Positions 12,044-23,214 of a DNA stretch of 64,000 nt are shown here, piece by piece. Numbering within the stretch: position 1 is the stretch's first letter; each line of letters opens with the position of its first letter. Made by a program: the position numbers and the translations under genes. This DNA is from Bryopsis sp. KO-2023 (taxonomy: Eukaryota; Chlorophyta; Ulvophyceae; Bryopsidales; Bryopsidaceae): the NCBI GenBank assembly GCA_030272585.1, contig BSYQ01000014.1, positions 372,001-436,000 of the forward strand, given 5' to 3'. A model generated the notes under the pieces. The model did no database searches, was not told the DNA's origin, and saw nothing but the letters and a program-made list of their open reading frames with translations.

Positions 12044-13451
12044 CTCCAAACACTTTCTCAGCTCCTTCTCGCTCCCCTCCAGAAAATCGAACGACCCACA
12101 GCGATGGCACCGGTGTCGATAGAAGTCTTTAGCACTATCGGAATGATGGTGTCGAATGTGCCTGTCAGACTTAGGCCCAGGGTCTGACCCAACGCAGTTC
12201 TTCTTCCTCCCACATTTCACCCCCTCGCTGATGATCGGACTAGCTCCTGTGGTTGAAGGTGGGGTGGTGGAAAGGGAGGGGGGAAGTGGGGGTGTATCGC
12301 ACGTGTTTGTGCGTCTCAAAGAAGCGGACCGTCTGGAGCCGATGTGCAAGAGTTGGCCGAAGATGCTGGGCTCATGTCGTTGCGGGGCAGGCTTTTTTGA
12401 GCAGAGTTTCTTGTGTTTGGATTGGAGCCAGGCGATGCAAGTCATCGACACCGGTTCGCCAGAAGCTTCATCGTGGATCCTTTCACATTTCCCGTCCTAA
12501 CCAACGAGCACAACACCTTTGGTTACAAATACAGTACAGTACAATAATACAATACAGCAATACAATACAATATAATACAATACAATATAATACAAAACAA
12601 TACAGTACAGTACAGTACAATGCAATGATTGCATCCAGGACACATGAACACCACTGATTAGCCTAAGCTTGAACCATTGCTTGGTCCAATACATTCAATC
12701 TGAAAAACATATCGGTTTCGAAAACCAAAATCAAGGAAGTCGCCTGGCAAATGGATGCAAGTGTGTTTTCTGAGTATTGTTTTAAATCGTATACGACTCC
12801 AAGTCAATCCAGGTCAGTCATGCAACGAGAGATAATTTGGTGGTCAGATTGGTACTGAATCATGCAACCTATTATCAATATAAAAGAAAGAAGGAAAACA
12901 TGTTTCAAAACAGGTCGATTTTTTCCCCTCACAGGCATGTGCTCCTCCTGGTACGCCCCACGCCAAGTGTAAGACGGCAAGGTGGTCGACACCGACCCCA
13001 ATTCTGTGCTGGACATCAATTTGAAATCACCCTTCGCCGCGTTCACCGACGACGCCGTTCCGCAATCCATGCGGCCAGCGATCTTCGCATCCATTTTGCC
13101 CCTCAAAACTTCTAGAGCCCTGCTGTTGCGACTCACTCTGCCCACCCCTTTCGCGCCAGGTCCAAGGAACAGGGTTTCCTTGTGCGATTCCCTGCATGAT
13201 CTTCTCCTGGGCGGCATGCCCCCGCAATCGGAGGGGTCGCGTTTCGCGAGGAACCGCTGGGATTTGGATGGGGCATATCTCGAATCGCGTGGTGGCGGTG
13301 CCTCCACAGGGACGCGCTCGATTCCGTGCATCGTCCAGATGTGTTTGTGGGTGGGGGCCGAAGGCTTTTTCAGCCCAAGACGCGTAATGACGCGGTCAAT
13401 CGACGACCGATATTCCCTGGTGGGAATCAATCCAGCACCCCCTGGAGCCAT
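12044..13451 (-). CDS. Unrecognised basic protein, at least two exons
   Basis: Minus-strand gene model: exon 1 13451-12933 (MAPGGAG...) and exon 2 12496-12044. The donor CCT|GTGAGG and acceptor GGTTAG|GAC keep phase 0 across the 436-bp intron. Exon 2 ends at a good donor (GAG|GTAAGA), so at least one more exon lies to the left. Together they give about 324 residues. I recognise no domain. The N-terminal part is Arg/Lys/Ser-rich; exon 2 has a Cys/His cluster near its end (HRCHRCGSFDF) that could bind zinc. The open frame extends upstream to an ATG at 13604 through a proline run encoded by a poly-C/G tract, so the start is unsure. Its length, phase agreement and splice signals argue for a real gene; function is unknown. 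Confidence 0.5.
12529..12625. repeat. Imperfect (TACAA)n pentanucleotide microsatellite
   Basis: About 95 bp made of TACAA, TACAG and TATAA units. It lies in the intron of the minus-strand gene at 12.0-13.5 kb. Confidence 0.9.
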
Positions 13452-13906
13452 CGTCAAAAAGCGTCGACCTGCACACTGCAACCACACCCGTTTTCCCACC
13501 AAGGCGAATAACGTCAAACTTGAGAGACGGGCAAAAAAAACACCGGCGGGGGGGGGGGGGGGTAGGATTGTGCTGGGTTGGATGGTGAGGGGGGATGCAT
13601 GCAAAGAAGCGAACGAATGTCAATGTACCTGGATCGTCGGTAGAAACCCCACGAAAGACACCCTTCCGTCGCAGACCTGCACGACATTCCCGCGCGTTTG
13701 TTTAAAAAAAATATCCCACAAAATTCATGGCGACGACGAAATCGGAAAAAACACATGCAAGGTCTATTCTCATGATGACGGACGGTTGCATGTCTAATGG
13801 CCCCTAGTCAGAGGGAGAATCCCCCCACACACTCCAACCGTTCCGGCCACCACGCACACACTCGAAAAGCCACCCCCACGATCGGAAGCACCATCTTCCG
13901 AGCGGG

Positions 13907-13914
13907 TATATAAG
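13907..13914 (+). promoter_or_regulatory. Possible TATA box
   Basis: TATATAAG sits in a locally G/C-rich stretch, about 100 bp before an ATG at 14012. The position suits a plus-strand RNA polymerase II start near 13935. It is the clearest TATA-like box I noticed next to a start codon here, but the gene it would serve is weakly supported. Confidence 0.35.
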
Positions 13915-14011
13915 TCGTCGTTGCAAAGATTTTAAAGGCTTTTTTTTCTTCGTGGCAATTCTACTCACGAGTGGAAAGCCTCCCAAGCTACCCCGCTATT
14001 CGAGCGACCAG

Positions 14012-14317
14012 ATGGATGGATCGTCGTTCTCTCTCTCTCTGGCACGCCGAGAAGAGGGGTCGGTCAATGCTAAATGGCCCGCTGCAGAGGGCGCCACTGT
14101 GACTGTTCCCATCAAAATTCGCGTCATGGGGAAGAATGCCAGAAATGATGGCCTGCCCGCCACTCATTCACGAAGCGACAGAAACATGGAAAAGCCGAGG
14201 GAAGGGGGAAATGATCAGTTCCAGCAGAATGTGTTGGTGTGTGTTCTTATTTTTGTTAATTTTGATTACTATTTTTGTGTGTCAGTGCAAAATGACACAG
14301 CCCAGTTGATTGTATAA
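14012..14317 (+). CDS. Small hypothetical ORF behind a TATA-like box
   Basis: 101-codon plus-strand frame starting MDGSSFSLSLARREEG. It lies about 100 bp downstream of TATATAAG. Ser/Arg/Asn-rich with no recognisable domain; the last ~25 residues turn hydrophobic. It may be a first exon, because GTGTGTG follows an in-frame TTG near 14235, or chance. The start rests only on the TATA spacing. Confidence 0.25.
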   Translation: MDGSSFSLSLARREEGSVNAKWPAAEGATVTVPIKIRVMGKNARNDGLPATHSRSDRNMEKPREGGNDQFQQNVLVCVLIFVNFDYYFCVSVQNDTAQLIV

Positions 14318-15301
14318 GTAAGGATGAGGTTCTCTCATGTCCACACCACCTATGCAAGGAAATGTAATTTCCTTGCATCAAAATTACTGACAGAATTTCG
14401 CTGGTGGTGAGTCAATATCTTCCACTTCAAACAGCAAAAATGAAAACAGCTTTCATTGGTTGGCAAGAGTGTGGATTTTTCAAGACTCCTGTCCTAAGAA
14501 AGGACCAGGATGCGTGGTTCTAATTTATGCAGGGCAGGTTTGCTCCAACACCACCCATCAGAGAGGCAAAAAAGAGATATATAACCAAATAAGTTTCAAA
14601 TCCCACCCATCAGAGAGACAAAAAAAAGCAATGAGAAAAAAAAAACCAAATCCTCTTCAAAGTATTGATACAACCCTCGATTGTCTGCTCTAGCAAGCAT
14701 TCACACACACACACACACTCACACACACAAGCACAAACCCCATAACCCTCCTCCTCTCTTTTTCAAGTAAAAAGATGATAAACCAGAATTTGATTGTTTG
14801 TTTTTTCTTCCTCTTCTTGTTATCTCAGGCTCTTTTGCAAATATGGGAAAAAAAATTATCAGCAATTTGCCACAAATATCATCTCTCAGAAAATAAAACT
14901 CACCATCCTGTGTTTTTTTTTCTTTCGGGGCTGGTCCTAGACACAGGAACCACAACTTCCAAAAAACAAAAAAGGACGAAATCGATAGAGCATAATTCAA
15001 CAACAACAAATCCCCCCAAAACTCCTCCCATAAACCCCCCAAACTAACACCTTTTTCTTGTTCCTCTCTCCTAGCAGTGAAATTTTCTTCCAGCTTCTCC
15101 GATTGTTTTCTTTTTTTTCTCTTTTTTTGTTCTGAACTCTTTTTCTTTTTCCAAGAGTTTCTCTTTTTTTTTGCGTTTTTTGTACCTACTCCTTTCCCCT
15201 GGTCAAATAAATCCCATTTCAAGTGCGTGTCAAACTCCCTCCAACCCCCCCTTCAGTACAGGAAAAGGAGACCGACCGATCGATATCTTCGCTCATCCCC
15301 T
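14318..15301. other. Low-complexity intergenic stretch
   Basis: A-, C- and T-rich tracts with a (CA)n run at about 14699-14730. The long open frames on both strands here consist of Lys/Phe/Ser homopolymer-like sequence from poly-T and look like chance. This is presumably the 3' flank of the methyltransferase-like gene. Confidence 0.5.
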
Positions 15302-16201
15302 CTAGTACAGGAAAGGGAACAATTTCTTGGTCGAGGATTTGTAGTCGGCATACTCTGCGTACTTCTGTTGCAAAGCTTTCTCCTCAACGGCCACCACCCT
15401 CTCGACCACCCAGTAGAGCAAAAACGTCAACACGAATCGGACCTCACTCCTCAGCATCGCAGCCAAACCACCCGCTGCGAGGATCAATCCTCCGTAAATG
15501 GGGTGACGTACGTAAGCATACATGCCGTCCACCACCAACTCTCCGTTCTCACGAGGGTAGGGCAGGGGGGAGATCGAGCGACCGCAAGAAAGGACCCCGT
15601 ATCCGACGAAGAAACAACCCGCCGCGAAAGTGAGGAATCCCGTCGCGGCGAGAAGTCCGGTGAGGTTGAACGGGGGAATCAGAATCACCACGAGAGTAGC
15701 AGCAAGGCCGAGCAACCACCCTTCGCCGCTGCGACCGAGTTTTTCGGGGGACGTCACTTCCTGGAACAGCTCCTCAAGACCATAGGGATCTTCCTCTTCA
15801 GGCTCTTCCTCCTCCTCGAGGTCCTCCACGACGGTTTCCGAATCAGTGGTTTCGTTCTCCGATACGCTACCGACTGCCTCCATGAAAGCTGCCTCCGTGG
15901 GGGACAGCTCAGACGCTGGAACGCTGTCTGAGAGTTCTTCCTCTCCATCCACGCTTTTCTTGGGCTTTTTATCGACGATGTCAGCAAAAAAACTCGGGGC
16001 CTGGGGAAGATCTCGCTCGTTGGAGTTGGGACGGAACAGATTTCGGAGGAACGCTCCCTGGGACATGTCGTGGTGGAACGTTTGGCGGCGATTGGGGGTG
16101 GTGCGGAGCTGAGGCCTGCCGACGCTCAAAGATCCTCGGCGAGCGCCGATCGCGGTGAGGCCACCACGTTGTCCCAACGAAGGAAAGCTGTTACACTGCA
16201 T
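15302..16201 (-). CDS. PEMT/ICMT-superfamily membrane methyltransferase, probably organelle-targeted
   Basis: Single-exon, 299 residues. Residues 1-50 are rich in Ser, Arg and Gln with few acids, like a plastid or mitochondrial presequence, with a second Met at about 46. An acidic linker (EELSDS, DLEEEEEPEEED) follows. Then come four hydrophobic segments and the signature GMYAYVRHPIYGG. After that are FLLYWVVERVV and the closing EEKALQQKYAEYADYK. This RHP...G plus EE...Y arrangement is shared by isoprenylcysteine carboxyl methyltransferases and phospholipid or small-molecule N-methyltransferases. The substrate cannot be read from the sequence, and there is no sign of prenyl-protein specificity. 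It faces away from the class 3 lipase gene, with about 600 bp between their starts, so the two may share a bidirectional promoter. Confidence 0.8.
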   Translation of the reverse strand: MQCNSFPSLGQRGGLTAIGARRGSLSVGRPQLRTTPNRRQTFHHDMSQGAFLRNLFRPNSNERDLPQAPSFFADIVDKKPKKSVDGEEELSDSVPASELSPTEAAFMEAVGSVSENETTDSETVVEDLEEEEEPEEEDPYGLEELFQEVTSPEKLGRSGEGWLLGLAATLVVILIPPFNLTGLLAATGFLTFAAGCFFVGYGVLSCGRSISPLPYPRENGELVVDGMYAYVRHPIYGGLILAAGGLAAMLRSEVRFVLTFLLYWVVERVVAVEEKALQQKYAEYADYKSSTKKLFPFLY

Positions 16202-16413
16202 TTTCGTAAATCGTTACGAAAAGGTTTTTTTTTTCTTGGCTGTTGCCCAGGTTTTCTAAAAAAAACAGCGGTTTTCCAACGAAGGCCTCGGGAGAACACA
16301 CACAGCCGAGAGGGAAACTGGCAGAGGATTGTAGGTGCGTTGGTTTTCATTCTGTCATTTGTTTTCTTTGCTGCTGTAGTACATTGAAACGGACACGACG
16401 TTCTGACGAAAAA

Positions 16414-16603
16414 GGTCGACGAGGAAAGATCATTTTTTTTACTTTTCTTTGCGTAAAACCTCAAACGGAAAAAAAAAACACGGAAAAAGCAAACGTGAGA
16501 AAGGAAAATTAAAGGGTCGACGAGGAAAGGTCATTTTTTTTTTCTCTTTGCGTCAACCTCAAACAGAGAAAAAAGAAAAAACACGAGAAAGGAAAATAAA
16601 AGG
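16414..16603. repeat. 101-bp tandem duplication in the shared promoter region
   Basis: GGTCGACGAGGAAAG begins at 16414 and 16515. Each is followed by CAT, a T run, CTTTGCGT, ACCTCAAAC, an A-rich stretch and GAGAAAGGAAAAT. Two copies of about 101 and 89 bp lie between the divergent methyltransferase-like and lipase genes. Duplicated promoter sequence could double a binding site; that is inference. Confidence 0.8.
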
Positions 16604-16805
16604 GAAAGTGTGACTGGAAAGCCAAAACCCTCTGTCTGTCCACTCAACATTCGCTGGGGTGTTACGGTCGTCTTTTTTTCTGAAAATTTGAAAATTGAAG
16701 CCAGCGCGGAGAGGCACGTGCAAAAAAGGAAGCCGGTGGTGTGTGGTTTCGGTCGTGAAAAAAATTGTTTCGGAAACCTGGAGCGTAAAAACGAAAAGGG
16801 AGGTG

Positions 16806-19496
16806 ATGGACGAGGAGGTCGAAGGAAGCAGCCGGGGGCGGGACGAAGTGGTGTCAAATTTGGAGATCTTTCCGGACAAGTCCGCGAGACGCCTGTTCAA
16901 GTTCATGTACACCGGGGTGTGGATGAGCGCAGCGGGCTTGGTGATCACCGCTGGAATGAAATGGTCGAATAGGTTCGAAAACGACGCTGACGGTCGGCGA
17001 TATGCGCGAGCCAATTCCACCATCGCTTTGATATGCATGGTGACCACTCTGTCGTGTCTGGTCGCTTTCACCAGTGAGTAGCGGGAACAGAGAGAAAAGG
17101 GGGCAAGCGGATCCTAACAAGGAAACCTGAAATGTGAGGAAGCAATGTGATGGGAGTCCTGGAGGACATATTTTTTTTATTTCAAAAACTAATTATTTTA
17201 TCGGGGCTGGAAAACCACACTTAGTTCACCAGCTCTGCAACTGAGCTCCAGCAATCACCTTCAGTGAACCTTAGGTGAATGAATCAAAGAGTTTCGCTGA
17301 ATGGAGGAAACATAAAAACCAAATGAAATATTTTTTTATAAAAATGTATATTAGTAATATGTATTATTTTGTTTATAGGCCTGCTGCCTGAATACAAAAC
17401 CCTACAAAAGCTTACATCTTTGGCGATCGATTTTTTAAAAAATTCTTTTTTCTTGGAAACGAGGGGACTTCTTTTTTCTGTATCGATCAGGGAAATGTAT
17501 CATAGCTCTGAGGAGCGGCAAGAAATGGTCCAGGCGTCGGAGGGTCTTCACCAGCATCCATTTCGGCGTTTTGGCATCTCATTCGATCGGCACCGTTTTC
17601 TACAGCCTGCCAAACATTCTCGACATCATCAACATCCACGGGCGATTCCTGGAGGCCATGGGGATGCTTCGATTCACCATGTGGAACAACATTTTTTTCC
17701 TCTTCGTGCTGCATTCCAAGCTTCTCAATCTGTGGGTCGATGAGAAGGGCCAACCTATCGGCAGCTATGACAGCATCCTCGCCGACGCTCCCCTGAAACA
17801 AAACCTGCACTTAGGTTTGTTTTGGGTGGTGTACGAGTGCGTCCCCATAGGAGTTTTCACTTACGGAGTGGTGATGAAGGAAGGGTGGAATCTCGAAGTC
17901 GACCAGGGATGCACCCCCAACATGCGAGTGGTGGTAATGGGTGCCTGTTTTTCCGCAGCGGTTTTCATCTACCAAGCCACGTCGTTGCTATTTTTGTACA
18001 ATGCCTACCGTCAGCTCAAGCAGAGACCGTACAATTCGTTCCGAGTGACGAACGTGTGGTTGAGATATCATTTCCTGCAGAACGCCGTGGTGGGGGATTT
18101 CATTTCGTTTTCGTTCATGCTGTTTTTTTGGGTGAAAACGGGGACGTGCTCGGGATCTGGATTGACCTGGTCTGGCTTGATTCCTGCCCACTGGGCAATG
18201 ACGGTTCTATCCGTGGTGAACTGCTTTCTGTGGATGCCGGTACATTCCCAAGAAAAGGGCAACTTCGCGCTAGAGTCGGAAAATCTAGTCTGGTTGGAAG
18301 GCAGCAGCGATGGAGGGGCTGGTGAGAAGCCACACTTGGATAAATTCTGTTTCGAAAAGGCGATGAAGTTATGGTACTGGAGCTTGGGGGTGTACGGCTA
18401 CGACAGCGACAGGAACGACTTTTTCGACCCGGACTACCCCCCCCTCAATGCGAAATCCGCCCTGAATTTGTACAACCTCCAGGATTACCATGCCATTCAC
18501 ATGGCCGACGTGAACGTGATCGTGTCCTGGAGCAGCGACACGATTTTGATTTGCTTCCGGGGGACGTACAACATGAAAAACGTCTGGACTGACTTGCAGT
18601 TTGTCAGGGTGGTGCACCCACCGAAACGAGGGATGTATTTGATGCGCACGCAGCCCCTGGTTCACCAAGGGTTCCTGGAGAGTTGGTCGGGATTGAAAGA
18701 TTGTGTAATTAACAAGATTGATGAAATTCTGAGGGGTGATCGCTTTGATTCCGACCGTTGCCGAATTCTGGTGACCGGGCATTCCCTCGGAGGGGCCCTA
18801 GCAGTGCTCGCCTCCTACGATATTGCCAAGCGGTTCGAACTAGGGGTGGACAGGATTTCGTGTTATACATATGGGGCGCTGAGGGTAGGGAATCATGCGT
18901 TCGTTCGGGATTATAATACGGTGGTGCCGGACACCTGGCAAGTTGTAAATGACCGGGATGTCGTTCCCCGAATGCCGAAGTTTTGGGTGCTGTTCAAGCA
19001 TGTGGGGGAGAGAGTGATCATCAACTCGGCCGGGGATATGATTGTCAGTCCGCTGTTCGTGGAACTCACCCTGTACAATCCACCCACCCTGTATGGCAAG
19101 TCGACGTCCGTACGGCAGCATCTGATGTTGAATTACCGAAAATCGTTGGTGTCCATTGTGAAAGGTCAGTTCGTGGTGAGGAAATCTATGCGGGGGGGAG
19201 CAGATGCTATAGGGGCGTTGGCACAGAAGGCAGATCGGCCGTTGGAAAGCGTTCTGGACTTGAAACCTGAGAGTTTGAAAGGGGTGGATCCTGGGGGGGG
19301 TGAGATATGTGCAAAAGTGTGGTCTCGAAGGACAGCCCTTTGGGGACTGCATCTGTTTCGCTTGAGGGAGTTACTGCCATGTTTCGGCAACCCTGAATCG
19401 ATGGACAGTGATTCAGAGGATGGAGGTGACAGGGTAGAGTTAATGACATATTCTGAGAGGGTGCAGGAAATGGTCGAGAACCCCCCTGTTGGCTGA
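16806..19496 (+). CDS. Multi-TM class 3 (DAG-lipase-like) lipase
   Basis: Membrane serine hydrolase, about 757 residues from exons 16806-17073 and 17491-19496 (donor ACCA|GTGAGT, acceptor GATCAG|GGAAAT, phase 1). The N-terminal ~280 residues hold about eight hydrophobic segments (for example GVWMSAAGLVITAGM, ALICMVTTLSCLVAF, VVVMGACFSAAVFI, FISFSFMLFFWV). The lipase_3 domain follows with ILICFRGTY (oxyanion region), VHQGFLESW, the nucleophile elbow GHSLGG, YTYGALRVGN, NDRDVVPRMP with the likely acid, and a His in FKHVGERV. The likely reaction is hydrolysis of glycerolipids at the membrane. The layout recalls diacylglycerol lipases, which have four TM segments, but here the membrane part is longer. 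Start chosen at MDEEVEG; an in-frame ATG at 16695 is possible. Confidence 0.85.
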
Positions 19497-21286
19497 ATAG
19501 TTGAAAGGAAGCTGCACCCGGAGTGGTTGTTCCTGATTCTGGCATATGGACCTTGTCAGAGCACCATGCTTTCCAAAACTGGACAGTTTCCTTTGCTGCT
19601 GGTTCAGCAGAGAGAGGACTGTGGTTTTTTCAACACTGTCCATGTTGGTGCAGCGGACTCGCACCGATATACCTGAGTGATAAGACCTCGTGATTCAAAG
19701 CAACAGCAGACTTGGTGGTTTTCTGTGGAGTGGTGGTAATGAATTTGAGATATGAGTCCAGAGACGAGGAAGTACGAGGTTCTTACAGAAGGACTGTCCC
19801 AGTTTTATTTCGCTATGTTTTGTCTTGGACCATTCACTGTCGTTCTGTTTGTGACGGTTCATCAGTGGAAGAATGCTGTATGCCTGTTTCAAAATTCTGC
19901 CCCGGTGTCTTGAGGCGGTATATTTTCTGTATTGGACAGTCCACACTGGCGATTTTTCACAAAAAAAATTGGGTGATGCTAGATGGTTTTGAGGTGGGAT
20001 GGCTGTAGATATGTGTATGGGTTGGAGATGCTTTTTAATGGGAGTTGTTGAAAAGTGAAAATTGTTTTGAAACGAAAGCATTGGTGGTGGTGCTGGAATG
20101 ACTATGTTATGGTTGGAAGGAAGTGGAATTTTTTTCTCTGTATTCTTGTTCCTTTCTGTAAGAAACGAATGTACTAATTTGTATTAAACGAAAAGATAGT
20201 CACATCAGGAGAAAGCGTTTGATATGTATATTGTTCTGGGCTAACCTGTTTATAGGCAGGGGGAGGTATGGAAGAATAAAAAGTGTGTGGGGAGTGGATC
20301 ATGTTCTGGTTTGGTTTGGCCCAAGTTCATAAGTCACTATTGGTTATAGTGACTACCCCAAAATGGGATGCATTGCGTCAGGTTGGTCACAAGCAAGACT
20401 TGAGCGGGAAATGTGTATATTTTCAAATGAAAGATTACCAGCCTAAACCACCCTGCTTCTAGATTCTGTGTGTTGGTGGGGGGTGCAGATGGTGAACCTA
20501 CTCTAATTTCTTGTCCCAGGATGAGCAGATTTAATGGCTTTTGTGGAGCAGCTGTTCTTTTTTTAATCCGGTGACTTAGTATGCCAGTCTGCTTTATGGA
20601 GGGAAAGTGGCACTGACCTTCAGCCATTTTGAACATAATTTCTCCCCAACTACCATCGTCTAGTCTTTCTGGGATTGGTTTGCCACCTGGGACATCAGCA
20701 TCTGTTTATCACCACTTTTAGCAAGAAATCATTAGCTTTTTCCCTTTTTCCCAACTCTTTCATTCTTATAGACATAGAACTTGGTTTGTCTAATATTTAC
20801 TAGAGTTTATAAGAAATTTCCACTGTTCTGTTCAAGACATGACCAGCGACCATCCCCAGTACCTCCCATCAGATTTCCTGGAGCCCGCCTCTTGCACAAA
20901 ATTTCAAGACTTCGTTTTCAGTACCTTTTGTTATCACCATTTAGAGGCAAAACATTCTAGGACGCTGATTGTTTTTTCTTAAATTGTTTCTTTTTTAATT
21001 GGTAAAACCATGGCTTTCATTTCCAAAAACTACTACCTCCAGTGATCTCAGCAGAGGAAACCAAAGACATGTTCAACAATAGCTTCATGAGTTACAATCC
21101 ATAGAACTGCAATAAAATCATGCAAAAACAAAGAGACCAAAAAAAAAAAAAAAAAAAGTTATCATTGTGTTCGTGTGAACTTCATTGCCCCTCTCGAGCA
21201 ATGGTCTCAAAAATTAGTCCTTTTTTCCTTTTTTTTTTTTGGGATATATCATTCCAAAAACCAACACCAACAAAAACTACACATGT
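19497..21286. other. Intergenic region, tail-to-tail
   Basis: About 1.8 kb between the convergent lipase and superoxide dismutase genes. It must carry both 3' UTRs. No open frame looks like a protein and no repeat was recognised apart from short A and T runs. TGTATATT occurs near 20226 and 20411, close to the Pumilio consensus but without other support. Confidence 0.5.
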
Positions 21287-23214
21287 CTATTTCTGGGCAG
21301 CGGCATATCTCTCGGCAACCTTCTCCCAGTTGATCAACTTGGTGACGAAAGTCTCGATGAACGAAGGCCTGGCATTTTGATAGTCCAAGTAGTAGGCATG
21401 CTCCCACACATCCATGGTGAGGATGGCGGTTCCGCAGCCCAAAGCCATCGGATTCACAGCGTTGGCGGTTTTCACGATAGAAAGCTTTCCCTCAGAGTCA
21501 GACACGAGCCAAGCCCAGCCGGAGCCGAACTGTGTGGCACCAGCGGCGGAGAAATCGGCCTTGAACTTGTCCAAGCCACCAAGGTCCCTGTCGATCGCAG
21601 CGGCAAGATCGCCAGATGGGTCACCTATAATTACAAAAAAACAACAACAAAACATTCAGGTGTTTATAACAGTGATATTCATGCACACCCATTTTGGGCG
21701 ATTCAGACCAGTCAGCTACAGGTCATATGTCCGTTCCTTGATTCGGCAACCCTTATATATATCTCCAACATCCTCTATGTCATACTCAGAATTCAGGTCT
21801 GCAACACATAAAGACACTTGTTTTTTCTGAAGGGAAAAGAGAGTGTCTGAGTCGTATGCTTTCAGCACATATCGTAATTCTTTCACCTTCCCAATCCCTT
21901 TCCAAAATTCTGGTAAAAAAACACCAAAAAAAAAAGCTGTGGCACTGACTGACTATATTGCTTTCTTACCGCCACCACCAGGCTTCATGGAATCCCAGAA
22001 AAAGGCATGGTTCCAGCTCTGAGCAGCATTGTTGAACACAGGGGTGGGGTCTCCACCATTGTAGGACTCCACAATGATCTACAACATGATGGAAACAATC
22101 AACTCTGTAGTAAGACATGGAGGCACAAGGAAAACTCCCCCCCCCCTTGCTGGGTTGTAAACACACTCCACAGAAGAGCACATCCCGACACATGCAACTG
22201 CAACTGAATACAGTTGCAACACGGCACGGTGATATTTTGCCTGGCTGGATATTTCCCCGTTATATCCAGCGCCCATTGCTACGCATTCACAATGGGTTCT
22301 CAAAAAAGGTTGCTTGTCCGTGCCTAGGCTTGTTTTTTTTTTAAAGTGCAATTTCTTCCAGTTCATTTGGACATCGCTAATTTTTATTGGAGATTAAATA
22401 AATAAATTAATAAAATAAATTGATTAATTGTGGTGTGGCATTAGTCACCTCCTCAAGAGTCTTGCTCTCCATTGGAGTTCCCTTGATCTGCCCATTCAAG
22501 TTGGTGACGTAAGCCTTGTGGTGCTTTCCCCAGTGAAAGTCGAAGGTGTTCTGCAAAAAATAGAATCGAACACGCATTGGGATTAAGAGAAAAACATGCC
22601 AAAGCTCAGAAACTCTGTTTTATCAATTGGGGACTGTCAGGTTCTGTGGATGATCGCCGAAAATCTTCAATTTTTCTATAAAAAAACACGTTCTTGATCA
22701 GGAATCCAGGCCGACCTCCATCATCCTGAGATTCTGTGGAGACGATAACTGGGTTGCGGTCGCGCGCAAGTCGACTGCCGCAAAACAAAGAGAGGTGGAA
22801 TAACACGTCTGACAGAGTCTCGTACCTTCGACATCTCTGGCTCGAGGGCGTCCTGCAAACGAGATAAAAAGTAGTTTAGAAAAGCGATCCAGAGAGAGAG
22901 ACAGCGACGTCTCATAAGCAGATTGAAGCTTCACGTACCATTGGGTAAGGGGGAGGAGCCAGCTCGAACTCAGCGCGGGGGACGATCCTCGCCTGGTGCA
23001 CACATACAGGTACCGCAGTGTCAGAGATATGATCTGGGGGTGCGACAGCTAATAATATCGTTCAAAGTATGCAGGCTTGGATCGATCTCCAGAGGACGGT
23101 CTTGCTGAAGATCTCTGAAGGTCGAATGGTATGTACCCTTTGTGCGGAGCGTCGGATGCATCGGCGCGACACCACCGGGGTGCCGATCAAGGCTTGGGAC
23201 TGGGCGAGAGACAT
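21287..23214 (-). CDS. Iron superoxide dismutase with N-terminal presequence
   Basis: Converts superoxide to hydrogen peroxide and oxygen. Exons in transcript order: 23214-23137, 22992-22939, 22852-22826 (only 27 bp), 22550-22449, 22078-21970, 21624-21287; all GT-AG and in phase, about 235 residues. Residues 1 to about 33 ([10 protein letters not shown], then [11 protein letters not shown]) form an Arg/Ser-rich presequence for plastid or mitochondrion. Mature start is near FELAPPPYP. Metal ligands are His in [10 protein letters not shown], His in SWNHAFFW, and Asp/His in [21 protein letters not shown] and the tail YQNARPSF are typical of the Fe rather than Mn form. Only the last exon and a few internal pieces lie in long open frames, so the gene is easy to miss. 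Confidence 0.95.

Noticed and set aside
12982-13797. 271-codon plus-strand open frame opposite the unrecognised minus-strand gene
   Set aside because: The minus strand gives two exons with matching phase and good splice sites; the plus frame has none and looks like its shadow.
15077-15931. 284-codon plus-strand open frame overlapping the methyltransferase-like gene
   Set aside because: Shadow of the minus-strand gene, extended through a poly-T tract.
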